Of a stretch of DNA of 64,000 nucleotides, positions 38,648-48,314 are shown in pieces (position 1 is the first letter of the stretch; each line of letters opens with the position of its first letter). The position numbers and the translations under genes are program-made. Below the pieces are notes generated by a model, which saw nothing but the letters and a program-made list of their open reading frames with translations, was not told where the DNA came from and made no database searches. Location of the stretch: assembly GCA_023426545.1 (NCBI GenBank), contig JAFAAN010000111.1, forward strand, positions 1 through 64,000, written 5' to 3'. The stretch comes from Pseudomonadota bacterium. GTDB lineage: Bacteria > Myxococcota > Myxococcia > Myxococcales > Myxococcaceae.

Positions 38648-38665
38648 CGCGGCCGCGCGTCAGTG
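38642..38665. terminator. Perfect palindrome holding the stop codons of two convergent genes
   Basis: CACTGACGCG at 38642-38651 and CGCGTCAGTG at 38656-38665 form a 10-bp perfect stem around a 4-base loop, GCCG. The TGA of the transpeptidase gene (38645-38647) and the TGA of the minus-strand DUF4388 gene (38662-38660) both lie inside the stem. No T-tract follows, so this is a terminator-like hairpin and not a standard intrinsic terminator. Confidence 0.6.
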
Positions 38666-39811
38666 GGGCGCCAGCTTCACCAGCCCCGCGTCCACGAAGC
38701 CGGCGAAGAACTTCAGCGCGTCCAGCTCCTGGAGCGGCGACACGTGGACGATGGCGGCCACGTCGCGCCTGCCATCGATGCGCGACAGCAGGTAGCGCTC
38801 CGGAGCGGTGAGCTGGAGCGTCTTCAGGTGCGCGGGCGCCACCTGGAGGGTAGGGACCTGGGGCGGCTCGGCCAGCGCCTTGCGCAGGTGCAGCAGCAGC
38901 TTCTCCTGCGCCGCCTTGAGGAACTCCGCGGTGCGAGGGGAGGGGGCCATCTCATGCGCGCGGCGGGCCAGGGCCTCGCCATCCCGGACATTACCGGCGT
39001 CGAGGAAGAGCTGCGCGGCCTGGAGCACCTCGTCCGAAGACGTCTCGGAGCCGATGACGCCGCTGTCCTTCTCCTCCTCCGACAGGGATGCCTCGCCGGC
39101 GGGGGCCTCGTCGGACACCTTCACCGCGTCCAGGCGGTAGAGCGCGTAGAGGCGCTGGTAGATGAAGAAGTCCGTGGCGTGCAGCGCCAGCGCGATGCCG
39201 TCGATGGTGAGGCCTTCCTTGATGAGCGAGACGATGCGCTCGTCCATGCTGCCGGGCTTGCGCTCGGGCAGCTTGCGCTCGTCCACCGAGAGCCGGACGG
39301 CGCCGGAAGGGAAGACGGCGCGGATGGCCTGCCACGCGGTCTCCCGGAACTCCCCCTCGCGGTGGACATCCAGCAGGTCCACGCTGACCTCCAGGCCGGC
39401 CACGGCTGGCGACGTGTCCGCCGCCTCGAAGACGAAGCCGCCGTCCTCCCAGTGGAAGGCATCCAGGATCATCTCCCGGAATTTGTGGCTGAGCGTCCCG
39501 CGGACGGTGTCCTCGGGCACCAGCCCCGTCATCACGAGGATCTTCCCCAGGAAGATGCGCGTCTCCGCCTGGGTGGCGAATGCCTTCCGGAGCTGATCCT
39601 CCGTCAGGTGCCCCATATTGATGAGGAACTGACCGAAGAACTCGCGCGGCTGGTTGGAACTGGCGCTGACCACGTGGCCCTCGCGCAGTTCGAGTTGCTT
39701 GCGTACGTCCCCACGCTCCACCTTCAGGGACCCCGTCGCTCGCCGGTTCCCCAGATAGACGACGAGGTCCTTGAGAGGCATCGTCGAGAAGTCGCCAGTC
39801 AAGCCACGCAT
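38660..39811 (-). CDS. DUF4388 (PATAN) domain protein
   Basis: This 383-residue protein reads from ATG 39811 (MRGLTGDFSTMPLKDLVVYL). The N-terminal DUF4388 domain (about 1-60) has the usual RRATGSLKVERGDVRKQLEL and GHVVSASSNQPREFFGQFL features. A second helical region resembles the response-regulator-linked regions of these proteins, and a TPR-like stretch lies near the C-terminus. DUF4388 proteins are abundant in myxobacteria and are thought to take part in signalling; the mechanism is not known. Its start is 21 bp from the divergent glutaredoxin-like gene, so both share one promoter region. Confidence 0.85.
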   Translation of the reverse strand: MRGLTGDFSTMPLKDLVVYLGNRRATGSLKVERGDVRKQLELREGHVVSASSNQPREFFGQFLINMGHLTEDQLRKAFATQAETRIFLGKILVMTGLVPEDTVRGTLSHKFREMILDAFHWEDGGFVFEAADTSPAVAGLEVSVDLLDVHREGEFRETAWQAIRAVFPSGAVRLSVDERKLPERKPGSMDERIVSLIKEGLTIDGIALALHATDFFIYQRLYALYRLDAVKVSDEAPAGEASLSEEEKDSGVIGSETSSDEVLQAAQLFLDAGNVRDGEALARRAHEMAPSPRTAEFLKAAQEKLLLHLRKALAEPPQVPTLQVAPAHLKTLQLTAPERYLLSRIDGRRDVAAIVHVSPLQELDALKFFAGFVDAGLVKLAPH

Positions 39812-39832
39812 CAACCGCTCATCCTGCCCCGC

Positions 39833-40111
39833 ATGCGCGTCGATATCTACTCGAAACCCAATTGCTCCCTTTGCGACAAGGCGGCCGCCGTCGTGGAGGC
39901 CGTCCGCGCCCGCATCCCCTTCGAGCTGCGGATCATCTCCATCCTGGAGGACGCGGAGGCCTTCACCCGGTGGCGTTACGACATCCCCGTGGTCGTCATC
40001 GACGGCGTGCCAGTCTTCACGCACCGCGTGGACCCCGCGGAGTTCGAGGCGAGGCTGCATGAGGTCAAAGGTGGCACAGCCGTTGCTAAATCAGCTGCCC
40101 AGGATGGGTAG
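39833..40111 (+). CDS. Glutaredoxin-like (DUF836) thiol protein
   Basis: This 92-residue protein starts MRVDIYSKPNCSLCDKAAAVVEAV. The CSLC pair near residue 11 is the redox or glutathione site of glutaredoxin-like proteins of the DUF836 group. It has the cis-proline YDIPVVVIDGVPVFTHRVD. It probably reduces disulfides in the cytoplasm. The gene is divergent from the DUF4388 gene. Confidence 0.88.
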   Translation: MRVDIYSKPNCSLCDKAAAVVEAVRARIPFELRIISILEDAEAFTRWRYDIPVVVIDGVPVFTHRVDPAEFEARLHEVKGGTAVAKSAAQDG

Positions 40112-40233
40112 CGGGGTTCCCTTCTTTCGTAAATCCGGGGGGATGAAGGAGTCAGGACGGGGTGTGGGGCTGTAATTCCGGGGTGGGGGCTTCCAGAAGC
40201 GGCGGAGAAAACTTCACGCGGGAAGGTGGAACG

Positions 40234-41187
40234 GTGGGTGTGAGAAGGAAGCGGGTGGGCAAGGCGGGACAGCCGCCCACCGTGCTCGTCGTCGAGCCAC
40301 GAGCAATGGACCTGGAGCGGACCCGGCTGCTCCTCGCGGAGGCCGGCTTTCGGGTGGTGCCCGTGACGCGCTTCGACGCGGCAGTGCCACTCTTCGAGGT
40401 CATTCGCCCGTCCGCGGTGCTGCTGGCCGCGCAGGCCCCGGACTTCGCGGCCGTGCAGGTGGCGCGCCGGCTGCGGCAGCTCAGCCACGGCGCGGTGCCG
40501 CTGCTCTACCTGGTGGACGAGCAGGACACGGAGGCCCGGCGGTACTGCCTGGAGCGCGGGCAATGCGTGGACCAGGTGCCCCGCTCGGGCAGTGGCTCGG
40601 AGCTGGCGACGAAGCTCCATGCGCAGCTCCAGCTGAAGGACGCGGTGCTGCGGGCGGCCGCGGGCGAGGACTCGGGCACGGCCCAGGCGCTCCACGACCC
40701 GGTGACGGGGCTCTACAACCGGCCCTTCCTGCTGGAGCTCATGGGCCTGGAGGCCCGGCGGGCGGAGCGCTACGGCGGCGGGTTCTCCGTGGTGGCGGTC
40801 GAGGTGGGGGGCTGGACGGGCTTCCGCAAGGAGTTCGGGCGCGGCATGGCGGAGCGCCTGCTGGTCTACAGCGCGGTGGTGCTGGGGCAGACGGTGCGAG
40901 AGGCGGACGCGGTGGCGCGCGTGGGGGAGTGCCAGTTCGCGCTGATGTTGCCGGGGACGCCCGCGGAGTCGGTTCTGGAGGTGGTCTCCCGCGTGGCGGC
41001 GCGCTTCGAGGCGGCGCGCTTCCAGGTGGAGGGCAGGGTGGTGCGCACGTCACTGGAGCTGGGGACGGTGAGCTTTCCGGACACCGTGGGGACGCCGACG
41101 CAGCTGTTGCGCGCGGCCCAGCAGGACATGCGGCGTGCGCGTGAGTTTCGCCGAGTGGTCGGGAATGCGTCCCGGCTGTCGGTCTGA
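40234..41187 (+). CDS. Degenerate receiver-GGDEF protein
   Basis: This 317-residue protein starts at GTG 40234 behind GGAAGG. The N-terminal part has a receiver fold (TVLVVEPRAMDLERTRLLLAEAGF), but the phosphate-accepting Asp is replaced: the expected LLD is VLLAAQAP. The C-terminal part follows the GGDEF domain pattern (HDPVTGLYNRPFLLELM), but the active-site GGDEF is GECQF (RVGECQFALML). Neither phosphorylation nor cyclic di-GMP synthesis is expected. It may bind a ligand or a partner. It lies 44 bp upstream of an NtrC-type regulator and is probably co-transcribed with it. Confidence 0.82.
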   Translation: MGVRRKRVGKAGQPPTVLVVEPRAMDLERTRLLLAEAGFRVVPVTRFDAAVPLFEVIRPSAVLLAAQAPDFAAVQVARRLRQLSHGAVPLLYLVDEQDTEARRYCLERGQCVDQVPRSGSGSELATKLHAQLQLKDAVLRAAAGEDSGTAQALHDPVTGLYNRPFLLELMGLEARRAERYGGGFSVVAVEVGGWTGFRKEFGRGMAERLLVYSAVVLGQTVREADAVARVGECQFALMLPGTPAESVLEVVSRVAARFEAARFQVEGRVVRTSLELGTVSFPDTVGTPTQLLRAAQQDMRRAREFRRVVGNASRLSV

Positions 41188-41231
41188 GGGTGGGTGGGAC
41201 TTCGATGCAGCGGGCGAGCGGAGGCGAGGGG

Positions 41232-42890
<1,659 letters not shown>

Positions 42891-42944
42891 GCCGTCCAGC
42901 AGCCTCCGCTTGCGCAGTCCCCGCGGTCCCGCTATCGCGGGGCC

Positions 42945-44258
42945 ATGACGCCTCCTCTCGTCCTCCTGGGGTCCGGGTACACGCTCACGCGGTTCGGGGT
43001 GGCCGAGGCGCGCGCCGGCCGAGACGTGCTGGCGGCCACGCGCGACGCCGCGCGCCGTGCCGAGCTGGAGCGCGCGGGCGCCCGCGTCACCTCCCTGGAG
43101 GACGCGCTGTCACGGACGGCGGGGGCCCACGTCGTCGTCTCCGTGCCTCCCGAGGCGGGGCTGGATGCCCACATCGCCTCGGCGCTGGCGGAGCGGGTGC
43201 CCGAGCGGCTGGTCTACCTCTCCTCCACGGGCGTCTATGGACGGGTGAGCGGCCACGTGGACGAGGACACGCCCGTGGACCTATCCACGCCCTCGGCGCG
43301 CGCCCGTGTCGAGGCGGAGTCCCGCTACCTGCCACTGGGCGCCCGGGTGATGCGCATCGCCGGCATCTACGGGCCCGGACGGAGCGCGCACACGCGCCTG
43401 CTCGCGGGGACGCTCCGGCTGCCGGAGGGGGGCGGTGGGCGCATCTCCCGCATCCACGTGGACGACCTGGTGGACGCCATCCGCGTGGTGCTGGCGCGTG
43501 GCGAGGCGGGCGCGGTCTACTGCGCGGCGGATGACCGCGCAGCGCCGACGGAGGCGCCCGTGGCCTGGCTCAGCGAGCGCCTGGGCGTGCCGATGCCGCC
43601 CCGCGTTCCCCTGGAGCGACTCAACGAGACGGTGCGCGGGGACCGGGCGGTGTCCAATGCGCGCCTGCGGACGCTGGGGTGGGCGCCGCGCTACCCGGAC
43701 TTCATCGCGGGCTACACGGCGCTGCTGGAGGCCGAGGGCCGCGGCGCGGGGCCCTCGCGCGTCTCCATCCGCAGGCTCGGAGTCGAGGACGCAGAGGCGT
43801 TTCGCGCGCTGCGGCTGCGCGCGCTCCAGGTCAGCCCGGAGGCGTTCGCGGCCTCCCACGAAGAGGATGCCTTGGTGTCCGTGGACGTCATGCGCGGCTG
43901 GCTGGAGGGGGACTCCCTGCGCGTCGTGGGCGCCTTCGAAGACGCCCAGCTCGTGGGCATCCTGGGGCTGAAACGCGAGCATCGGGCCAAGCTGGCGCAC
44001 AAGGCGGTGGTGTGGGGCATGTTCGTGGCGCCGGAGGTGCGCTCGCGGGGCGTGGGGCGGCGCCTGCTCTCGGCGCTCATCGAGGAGGCGCGGAAGATGG
44101 ACGGCGTCCGGTGCCTGCTGCTCGCCGTCGCGGTGGGGAACGGGCCAGCCCACGCGCTGTATCGCTCGGCGGGGTTCCGGACCTACGGCGTGGAGCCGCA
44201 CGCGCTGAAGCTGGGGGAGCGCTTCGTCGACGAGGAGCTGATGGTCCTTGCCCTTTGA
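42945..44258 (+). CDS. Fusion of NAD-dependent epimerase-like and GNAT acetyltransferase domains
   Basis: This 437-residue protein has an N-terminal Rossmann domain (about 1-270) of the YeeZ-like SDR type. It starts PPLVLLGSGYTLTRFGV and contains VYLSSTGVYGRVSGHVDEDTP, MRIAGIYGPGRSAHTRL and IHVDDLVDAI. The C-terminal 150 residues form a GNAT domain, with VSIRRLGVEDAEAFRALRLRAL and the acetyl-CoA site WGMFVAPEVRSRGVGRRLLSAL. There is no stop or frameshift between the two. The substrate of neither half is known. The classic SDR Tyr-x3-Lys motif is not evident, as in other YeeZ-like proteins. Confidence 0.85.
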   Translation: MTPPLVLLGSGYTLTRFGVAEARAGRDVLAATRDAARRAELERAGARVTSLEDALSRTAGAHVVVSVPPEAGLDAHIASALAERVPERLVYLSSTGVYGRVSGHVDEDTPVDLSTPSARARVEAESRYLPLGARVMRIAGIYGPGRSAHTRLLAGTLRLPEGGGGRISRIHVDDLVDAIRVVLARGEAGAVYCAADDRAAPTEAPVAWLSERLGVPMPPRVPLERLNETVRGDRAVSNARLRTLGWAPRYPDFIAGYTALLEAEGRGAGPSRVSIRRLGVEDAEAFRALRLRALQVSPEAFAASHEEDALVSVDVMRGWLEGDSLRVVGAFEDAQLVGILGLKREHRAKLAHKAVVWGMFVAPEVRSRGVGRRLLSALIEEARKMDGVRCLLLAVAVGNGPAHALYRSAGFRTYGVEPHALKLGERFVDEELMVLAL

Positions 44259-44266
44259 GCCGGCCG

Positions 44267-44302
44267 CCCGCCAATGCCGGCGTGTGGCGGGTGACAGTTT
44301 TT
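44267..44302 (+). terminator. Intrinsic terminator after the epimerase-GNAT gene
   Basis: CCCGCCA at 44267-44273 pairs with TGGCGGG at 44285-44291, and five T residues follow at 44298-44302. It begins 9 bp past the stop codon. Confidence 0.7.
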
Positions 44303-44393
44303 CGAGGCGCTGGTGTTCCAGGATGCGCGCGAGGCCGGAGGCGGCAGGACACAGGGACCGAGGGCACTTCGCCGCGCTGGAGACCCACTGCGC

Positions 44394-45200
44394 ATGGCCC
44401 ATGGCACCCCCGACTGGCTTCTCGAGCGAATCGCGCTGGGCGAGCTGCCGCCGCAGACGCTGGAGGCCGCACGTGAGCGGCTCGAGCGCGAGCCTGGCGG
44501 CGTGGCGCGGCTTGCCCGGCTGGACGCGGATTCGCGTCAGACACTGGAGCGCTACCCGCCCGCCGGCGTCGCCGCGGAGGTGGCCCGGCGCGAGCGCGTG
44601 GCCAGGGCCCGGGCGGAGCTGTCACAGCAGGGCGAGCCGCAGGGGTGGCATGGCCTCTCGCTCAGCCTCCCCGTGGCCGCGTCGCTGGCGCTGCTGTTCA
44701 TGTCCGCCCCACGGGAGCTGCCCGAGCCCTCCCGGATGACGCGGCCGCTGGTGGAGCTGGACACGGTGCGTATCAAGGGCAGTCCGCGCCTCCGCGTCCA
44801 CCGGCAGGGCACCGGCGAGCCGGAGCTGCTCCCGGACCACGCGCAGGCCCGTCAGGGGGATGTCCTGCAGCTCAGCTATGTCGCGGCGGGGCGCCGCCAC
44901 GGCGTCGTGGTGTCGGTGGATGGGCGAGGGGCGGTGACGTTGCACCACCCCATGACCTCGGCGGGGAGCACGGAGCTGGGCACGGGGGAGGCGGTGGCCC
45001 TGGCCCACGCCTATGAGCTCGACGACGCGCCGGGCTTCGAGCGCTTCCTCTTCGTGACCTCGGACAGGCCGCTGGAGGTCGCGGCGGTGGTGGAAGCGGC
45101 GCGCGTGCTCGCCCGCCAGCCCTCCGAAGCGCGCACCCGCCCACTGCCGCTTCCGGGTAGCCTGGACCAGACGTCCTTCACGTTGGAAAAGGTGCGGTGA
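44394..45200 (+). CDS. Membrane-anchored ActD-like protein upstream of the caspase gene
   Basis: This 268-residue protein reads from ATG 44394 (MAHGTPDWLLERIALGELPP). The cytoplasmic N-terminus of about 85 residues resembles the short anti-sigma-like leaders of myxobacterial ActD-like proteins. One membrane segment (LSLSLPVAASLALLFM) follows. The outer part has a small beta-rich domain with GDVLQLSYVAAGRRHGVVVSVDG, similar to DUF4384-type domains. Its stop TGA (45198-45200) shares its last base with the ATG of the caspase-like gene, so the two are coupled. The family assignment is from memory and moderately sure. Confidence 0.7.
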   Translation: MAHGTPDWLLERIALGELPPQTLEAARERLEREPGGVARLARLDADSRQTLERYPPAGVAAEVARRERVARARAELSQQGEPQGWHGLSLSLPVAASLALLFMSAPRELPEPSRMTRPLVELDTVRIKGSPRLRVHRQGTGEPELLPDHAQARQGDVLQLSYVAAGRRHGVVVSVDGRGAVTLHHPMTSAGSTELGTGEAVALAHAYELDDAPGFERFLFVTSDRPLEVAAVVEAARVLARQPSEARTRPLPLPGSLDQTSFTLEKVR

Positions 45201-47458
45201 TGAAGCGGTCTTTCCTCTGCTTGCTGCTGCTCGTGCCGGTGCTTGCCGCGGCGGCCCCCGAGCCCGTGGCCCCTCCGCTGGCGGTGCGCCGCTTCGCGCT
45301 GCTGGTGGGGGTCAACGACGGAGGAGAGGGGCGGGCCCGGCTCCGCTACGCCGTCACGGACGCGCGCTCCTTCGGCAACGTGCTGACGGAGCTCGGGGGG
45401 GTGCAGGCGAAGGACACCCTGACGATGTTCGAAGGCGACCGCACGGCCCTGGAGGCGGCGCTGGCGCGCTTCAAGTCCATGCTGGCCGCGGCGCGCGCGC
45501 CGGGCACGCGCATCGAGGCCCTCGTGTACTACTCGGGCCACTCCGACGAGCAGGGACTGCTGCTTCAGAAGGACCGCTTCGGCTACCGCGAGCTGCGCAA
45601 GGCGCTGGAGTCCCTCTCCGCCGACGTGCGCATCGCCATCCTGGATTCGTGCGCCTCGGGAACGCTGGCGCGGCAGAAGGGCGGGGTGCGCCGGCCGGCC
45701 TTCATGGTGGACGCGTCCTCCGCGGTGCGCGGCCATGCCATCCTCACGTCGTCCTCCGAGGACGAGGTGTCCCAGGAGTCCGACCGCATCGGCGGCTCGT
45801 TCTTCACCCACAACCTGGTGTCCGGCCTGCGCGGCGCGGCGGACATGTCCGGTGACGGCCGGGTGACGCTCCACGAGGCCTACCAGTTCGCCTTCCACGA
45901 GACGCTGGCACGCACGGAGGAGACGCGCGCGGGCGCGCAGCACCCCGCGTACGACATCGAGCTGGCGGGGACGGGCGACCTGGTGATGACGGACCTGCGC
46001 ACCACCTCGGCGGTGCTGGTGCTGGGGGACATGGTCGATGGGCGCCTCTACGTCCGCGATACCGAGGGGCGGCTCGTGGTGGAGCTGAAGAAGTACGCGG
46101 GCCGCACCACCGAGCTGGGGCTCCAGAAGGGCCGCTACACGGTGATGCGCAAGCTGCTCGACCAGACGTCTCAGGCGGAGTTCGAGCTGGGAGAGGGCGG
46201 CCGCACGGTGCTGGCCGCGTCCGCCTTCCGCCCGGTGGAAGGGGAGCTGACCGCCATGCGTGGAGGAGGCCGGATGCCCGCGCCGGCGGAGGTGGCCGCA
46301 ATGCCGCCGGGATCGGGCGAGGTCGCGTCCGCGAGCCCGGAACGCCGCGCGCGCTTCGTCAACGTGGGCCTGTTCCCGGGCCTCCAGTCGAACGACGTGC
46401 TGTCGGGCGGCGCCCCCGTGGACAACCGCGTCTCCATATCAATGGGCGTCTCGCGCATGGCGCGGCTGGATGGCGCGGCGCTGGCGCTGGGCGCGAACCT
46501 GGCCACGGACGAGGTGGACGGTGCGCAGCTGGCCGTGGGCGGCAACGTGGTGCAGGGGGACATGACGGGCGCGCAGCTGGCCGTGGGCGCCAACTGGGTG
46601 AATGGAACGGCGGGGGGCATCCAGGCCGCGGTGGGCCTCAACGTGGCGCGGCGCAGCGGCACGCTGGGGCAGCTCGCGGTGGGGGCCAACGTGTCCGGCA
46701 CCTCGCTGGCGGGCGCGCAGCTGGCGGTGGGGGCCAACTGGACGGCGGGGGATTTCGGCGGCGTGCAGGGCGCGGCCGGCTTCAACCGCGTGCAGGGGCG
46801 GATGGCGGGCCTCCAGATGGCGGTGGGCATGAACTGGGCGGCGGAGACCCGGGGCGCGCAGGTGTCGGTCCTCAACGTGGGCGGCGACGTGACGGGCGCG
46901 CAGGTGGGCATCGTCAACGTGGCGGGACGGGTGAACGGCCTGCAGCTCGGGATCGTCAACGTGGCGCGTGAGCTGGAGTCCGGCGTGCCGGTGGGGCTGG
47001 TGAGCATCGCGCGCAACGGACAGTTCCACGTCGAGGCCTTCGGCAACGACTTCAACTACGCCAACACCGCCATCAAGGTGGGCAGCCGGCACCTCTACAC
47101 CACGCTGGTGCTGGGGCTGGGCACCGCGGAGGGCTCGCGCGGGCCCAGCCACTGGTCGCTGGGCGTGGGCCTGGGCGCGCACCTGCCGCTCTCCGAGCGC
47201 CTCTTCCTCGACGTGGATGCGGTGTCGCACACGCTCTACGACTGGGATGCGTCCTTCACGGGCAACCGGCTCCTGCACCAGCTCCGCGTCGTGGCCGGCT
47301 TCCAGGTGGCGCGGCGCCTCGCGCTCATTGGCGGTCCCACGCTCAATGTCATGCACGACACGACCGGGGCCGCGGTGGGCAACGTGAGCCGCCTGTCGCA
47401 CTGGGACGCAGCGGGCGTGCTCGTGTGGCCCGGTGTGCAGTTGGGCCTGCGCATCTGA
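45200..47458 (+). CDS. Exported caspase-like (peptidase C14) protein with C-terminal repeat domain
   Basis: This is a 752-residue protein with a signal peptide (MKRSFLCLLLLVPVLAAAAPEP). The caspase-like domain (about 30-270) has FALLVGVNDGG, the catalytic His114 in YYSGHSDEQG and Cys151 in LDSCASGT, so the dyad is intact. A middle domain of about 130 residues follows. The C-terminus (about 410-640) holds at least ten short repeats of the type AQLAVGANW or LQLGIVNVA, resembling the LA_2272-type surface repeat, then a beta-strand-rich end. It should act outside the cytoplasm, perhaps at the outer membrane. It is coupled to the ActD-like gene upstream. Confidence 0.88.
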   Translation: MKRSFLCLLLLVPVLAAAAPEPVAPPLAVRRFALLVGVNDGGEGRARLRYAVTDARSFGNVLTELGGVQAKDTLTMFEGDRTALEAALARFKSMLAAARAPGTRIEALVYYSGHSDEQGLLLQKDRFGYRELRKALESLSADVRIAILDSCASGTLARQKGGVRRPAFMVDASSAVRGHAILTSSSEDEVSQESDRIGGSFFTHNLVSGLRGAADMSGDGRVTLHEAYQFAFHETLARTEETRAGAQHPAYDIELAGTGDLVMTDLRTTSAVLVLGDMVDGRLYVRDTEGRLVVELKKYAGRTTELGLQKGRYTVMRKLLDQTSQAEFELGEGGRTVLAASAFRPVEGELTAMRGGGRMPAPAEVAAMPPGSGEVASASPERRARFVNVGLFPGLQSNDVLSGGAPVDNRVSISMGVSRMARLDGAALALGANLATDEVDGAQLAVGGNVVQGDMTGAQLAVGANWVNGTAGGIQAAVGLNVARRSGTLGQLAVGANVSGTSLAGAQLAVGANWTAGDFGGVQGAAGFNRVQGRMAGLQMAVGMNWAAETRGAQVSVLNVGGDVTGAQVGIVNVAGRVNGLQLGIVNVARELESGVPVGLVSIARNGQFHVEAFGNDFNYANTAIKVGSRHLYTTLVLGLGTAEGSRGPSHWSLGVGLGAHLPLSERLFLDVDAVSHTLYDWDASFTGNRLLHQLRVVAGFQVARRLALIGGPTLNVMHDTTGAAVGNVSRLSHWDAAGVLVWPGVQLGLRI

Positions 47459-47488
47459 CGCGGGGCCGATGGCTCCCATCAGCGGGAC

Positions 47489-47516
47489 GAAAGGGCGCGC
47501 TGGAATGGCGCCTTTC
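47489..47516 (+). terminator. Terminator-like hairpin after the caspase-like gene
   Basis: GAAAGGGCGC at 47489-47498 pairs with GCGCCTTTC at 47508-47516, with one bulged G. It lies 30 bp past the stop. There is no T-tract beyond the stem, so the call is tentative. Confidence 0.5.
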
Positions 47517-47591
47517 CATGGGGACTTTCCTGGTGAGAGGCTAGCCCTCCGGCCCTGAGCGCGGCCGGTGCAACCTTTCCCTGGGGGAGAG

Positions 47592-48158
47592 ATGTCCAAG
47601 TTGCTGTTCGCGGCCTTCAACGACGGCGTGAACCAGTCCATGGCGGGCGACCACGAGGCGGCCATCCGCGCCTTCGACAAGGTGCTGGCCGTGGACCCCA
47701 AGCACGTGCCGGCGCTCACCGCGAAGGGCGCCTCGTTGGCCACGCTCGGGCGCCATGAAGAGGCGCTGCGCTGCTTCGAGCGCGCCATCGAGGAGGACCC
47801 CAGCGAGGCCGAGGCGCACCGCGAGGCCGCGTTCTGCCAGCTGGAGCTGGGGGAGCCCGAGGCCGCCGCGCAGCTCCTCCAGCGCGCCGTGCAGCTCAAT
47901 CCCACGCCGGGCTACCGCGAGGCGGCCGCCGTGCAGATCTACAACCTGGGCAACGCGCTGTTGACCCGGGGCACGCGGCGCCCCGACAAGGCCCGCTACC
48001 GGCAGGCCCGCCACGTCTTCCAACTGGCGCTGGAGCTGTCCCCGGCCTATGCGGAGTGCGCCCGGGCGCTGGCGGACATCTGGGAGCACCTGGGGGACAT
48101 CACCCAGCGAGACCACTACGCCCAGCTCGCCACCCGGCTCCGCCCCGCGCACGCCTAG
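47592..48158 (+). CDS. Tetratricopeptide repeat protein
   Basis: This 188-residue protein reads from ATG 47592, preceded by GGGGGAGAG. It has at least three TPR units: AIRAFDKVLAVDPKHVPAL, ALRCFERAIEEDPSEAEAH and ARHVFQLALELSPAYAECA, each with the usual small-residue pattern. No signal peptide or other domain is seen. Such proteins bind partner proteins; the partner here is not indicated. Confidence 0.88.
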   Translation: MSKLLFAAFNDGVNQSMAGDHEAAIRAFDKVLAVDPKHVPALTAKGASLATLGRHEEALRCFERAIEEDPSEAEAHREAAFCQLELGEPEAAAQLLQRAVQLNPTPGYREAAAVQIYNLGNALLTRGTRRPDKARYRQARHVFQLALELSPAYAECARALADIWEHLGDITQRDHYAQLATRLRPAHA

Positions 48159-48314
48159 CAGGCGGGCCGCCGGGCCAGGACGCTTCGATGCCAGCGCCGG
48201 GTTCATGTCCGGACGCGGCGGCCGGTCCGGAATGTTACATGTGCCGCGGTCTTTTTCCGTTACACTTCAGGAAATTCAAGCAAAACGCGACAGCGCTGCC
48301 CGGGAGAACCTAGA

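Noticed and set aside
39812..40060. Upstream extension of the DUF4388 gene to 40060
   Set aside because: This stretch lies opposite the glutaredoxin-like gene. The conserved DUF4388 start is MRGLTGDF at 39811.
46500..46990. DNA-level tandem repeat in the caspase-like gene
   Set aside because: The repetition is at protein level (AQLAVGANW type) with diverged codons, so it is a structural repeat domain and not a simple DNA repeat.
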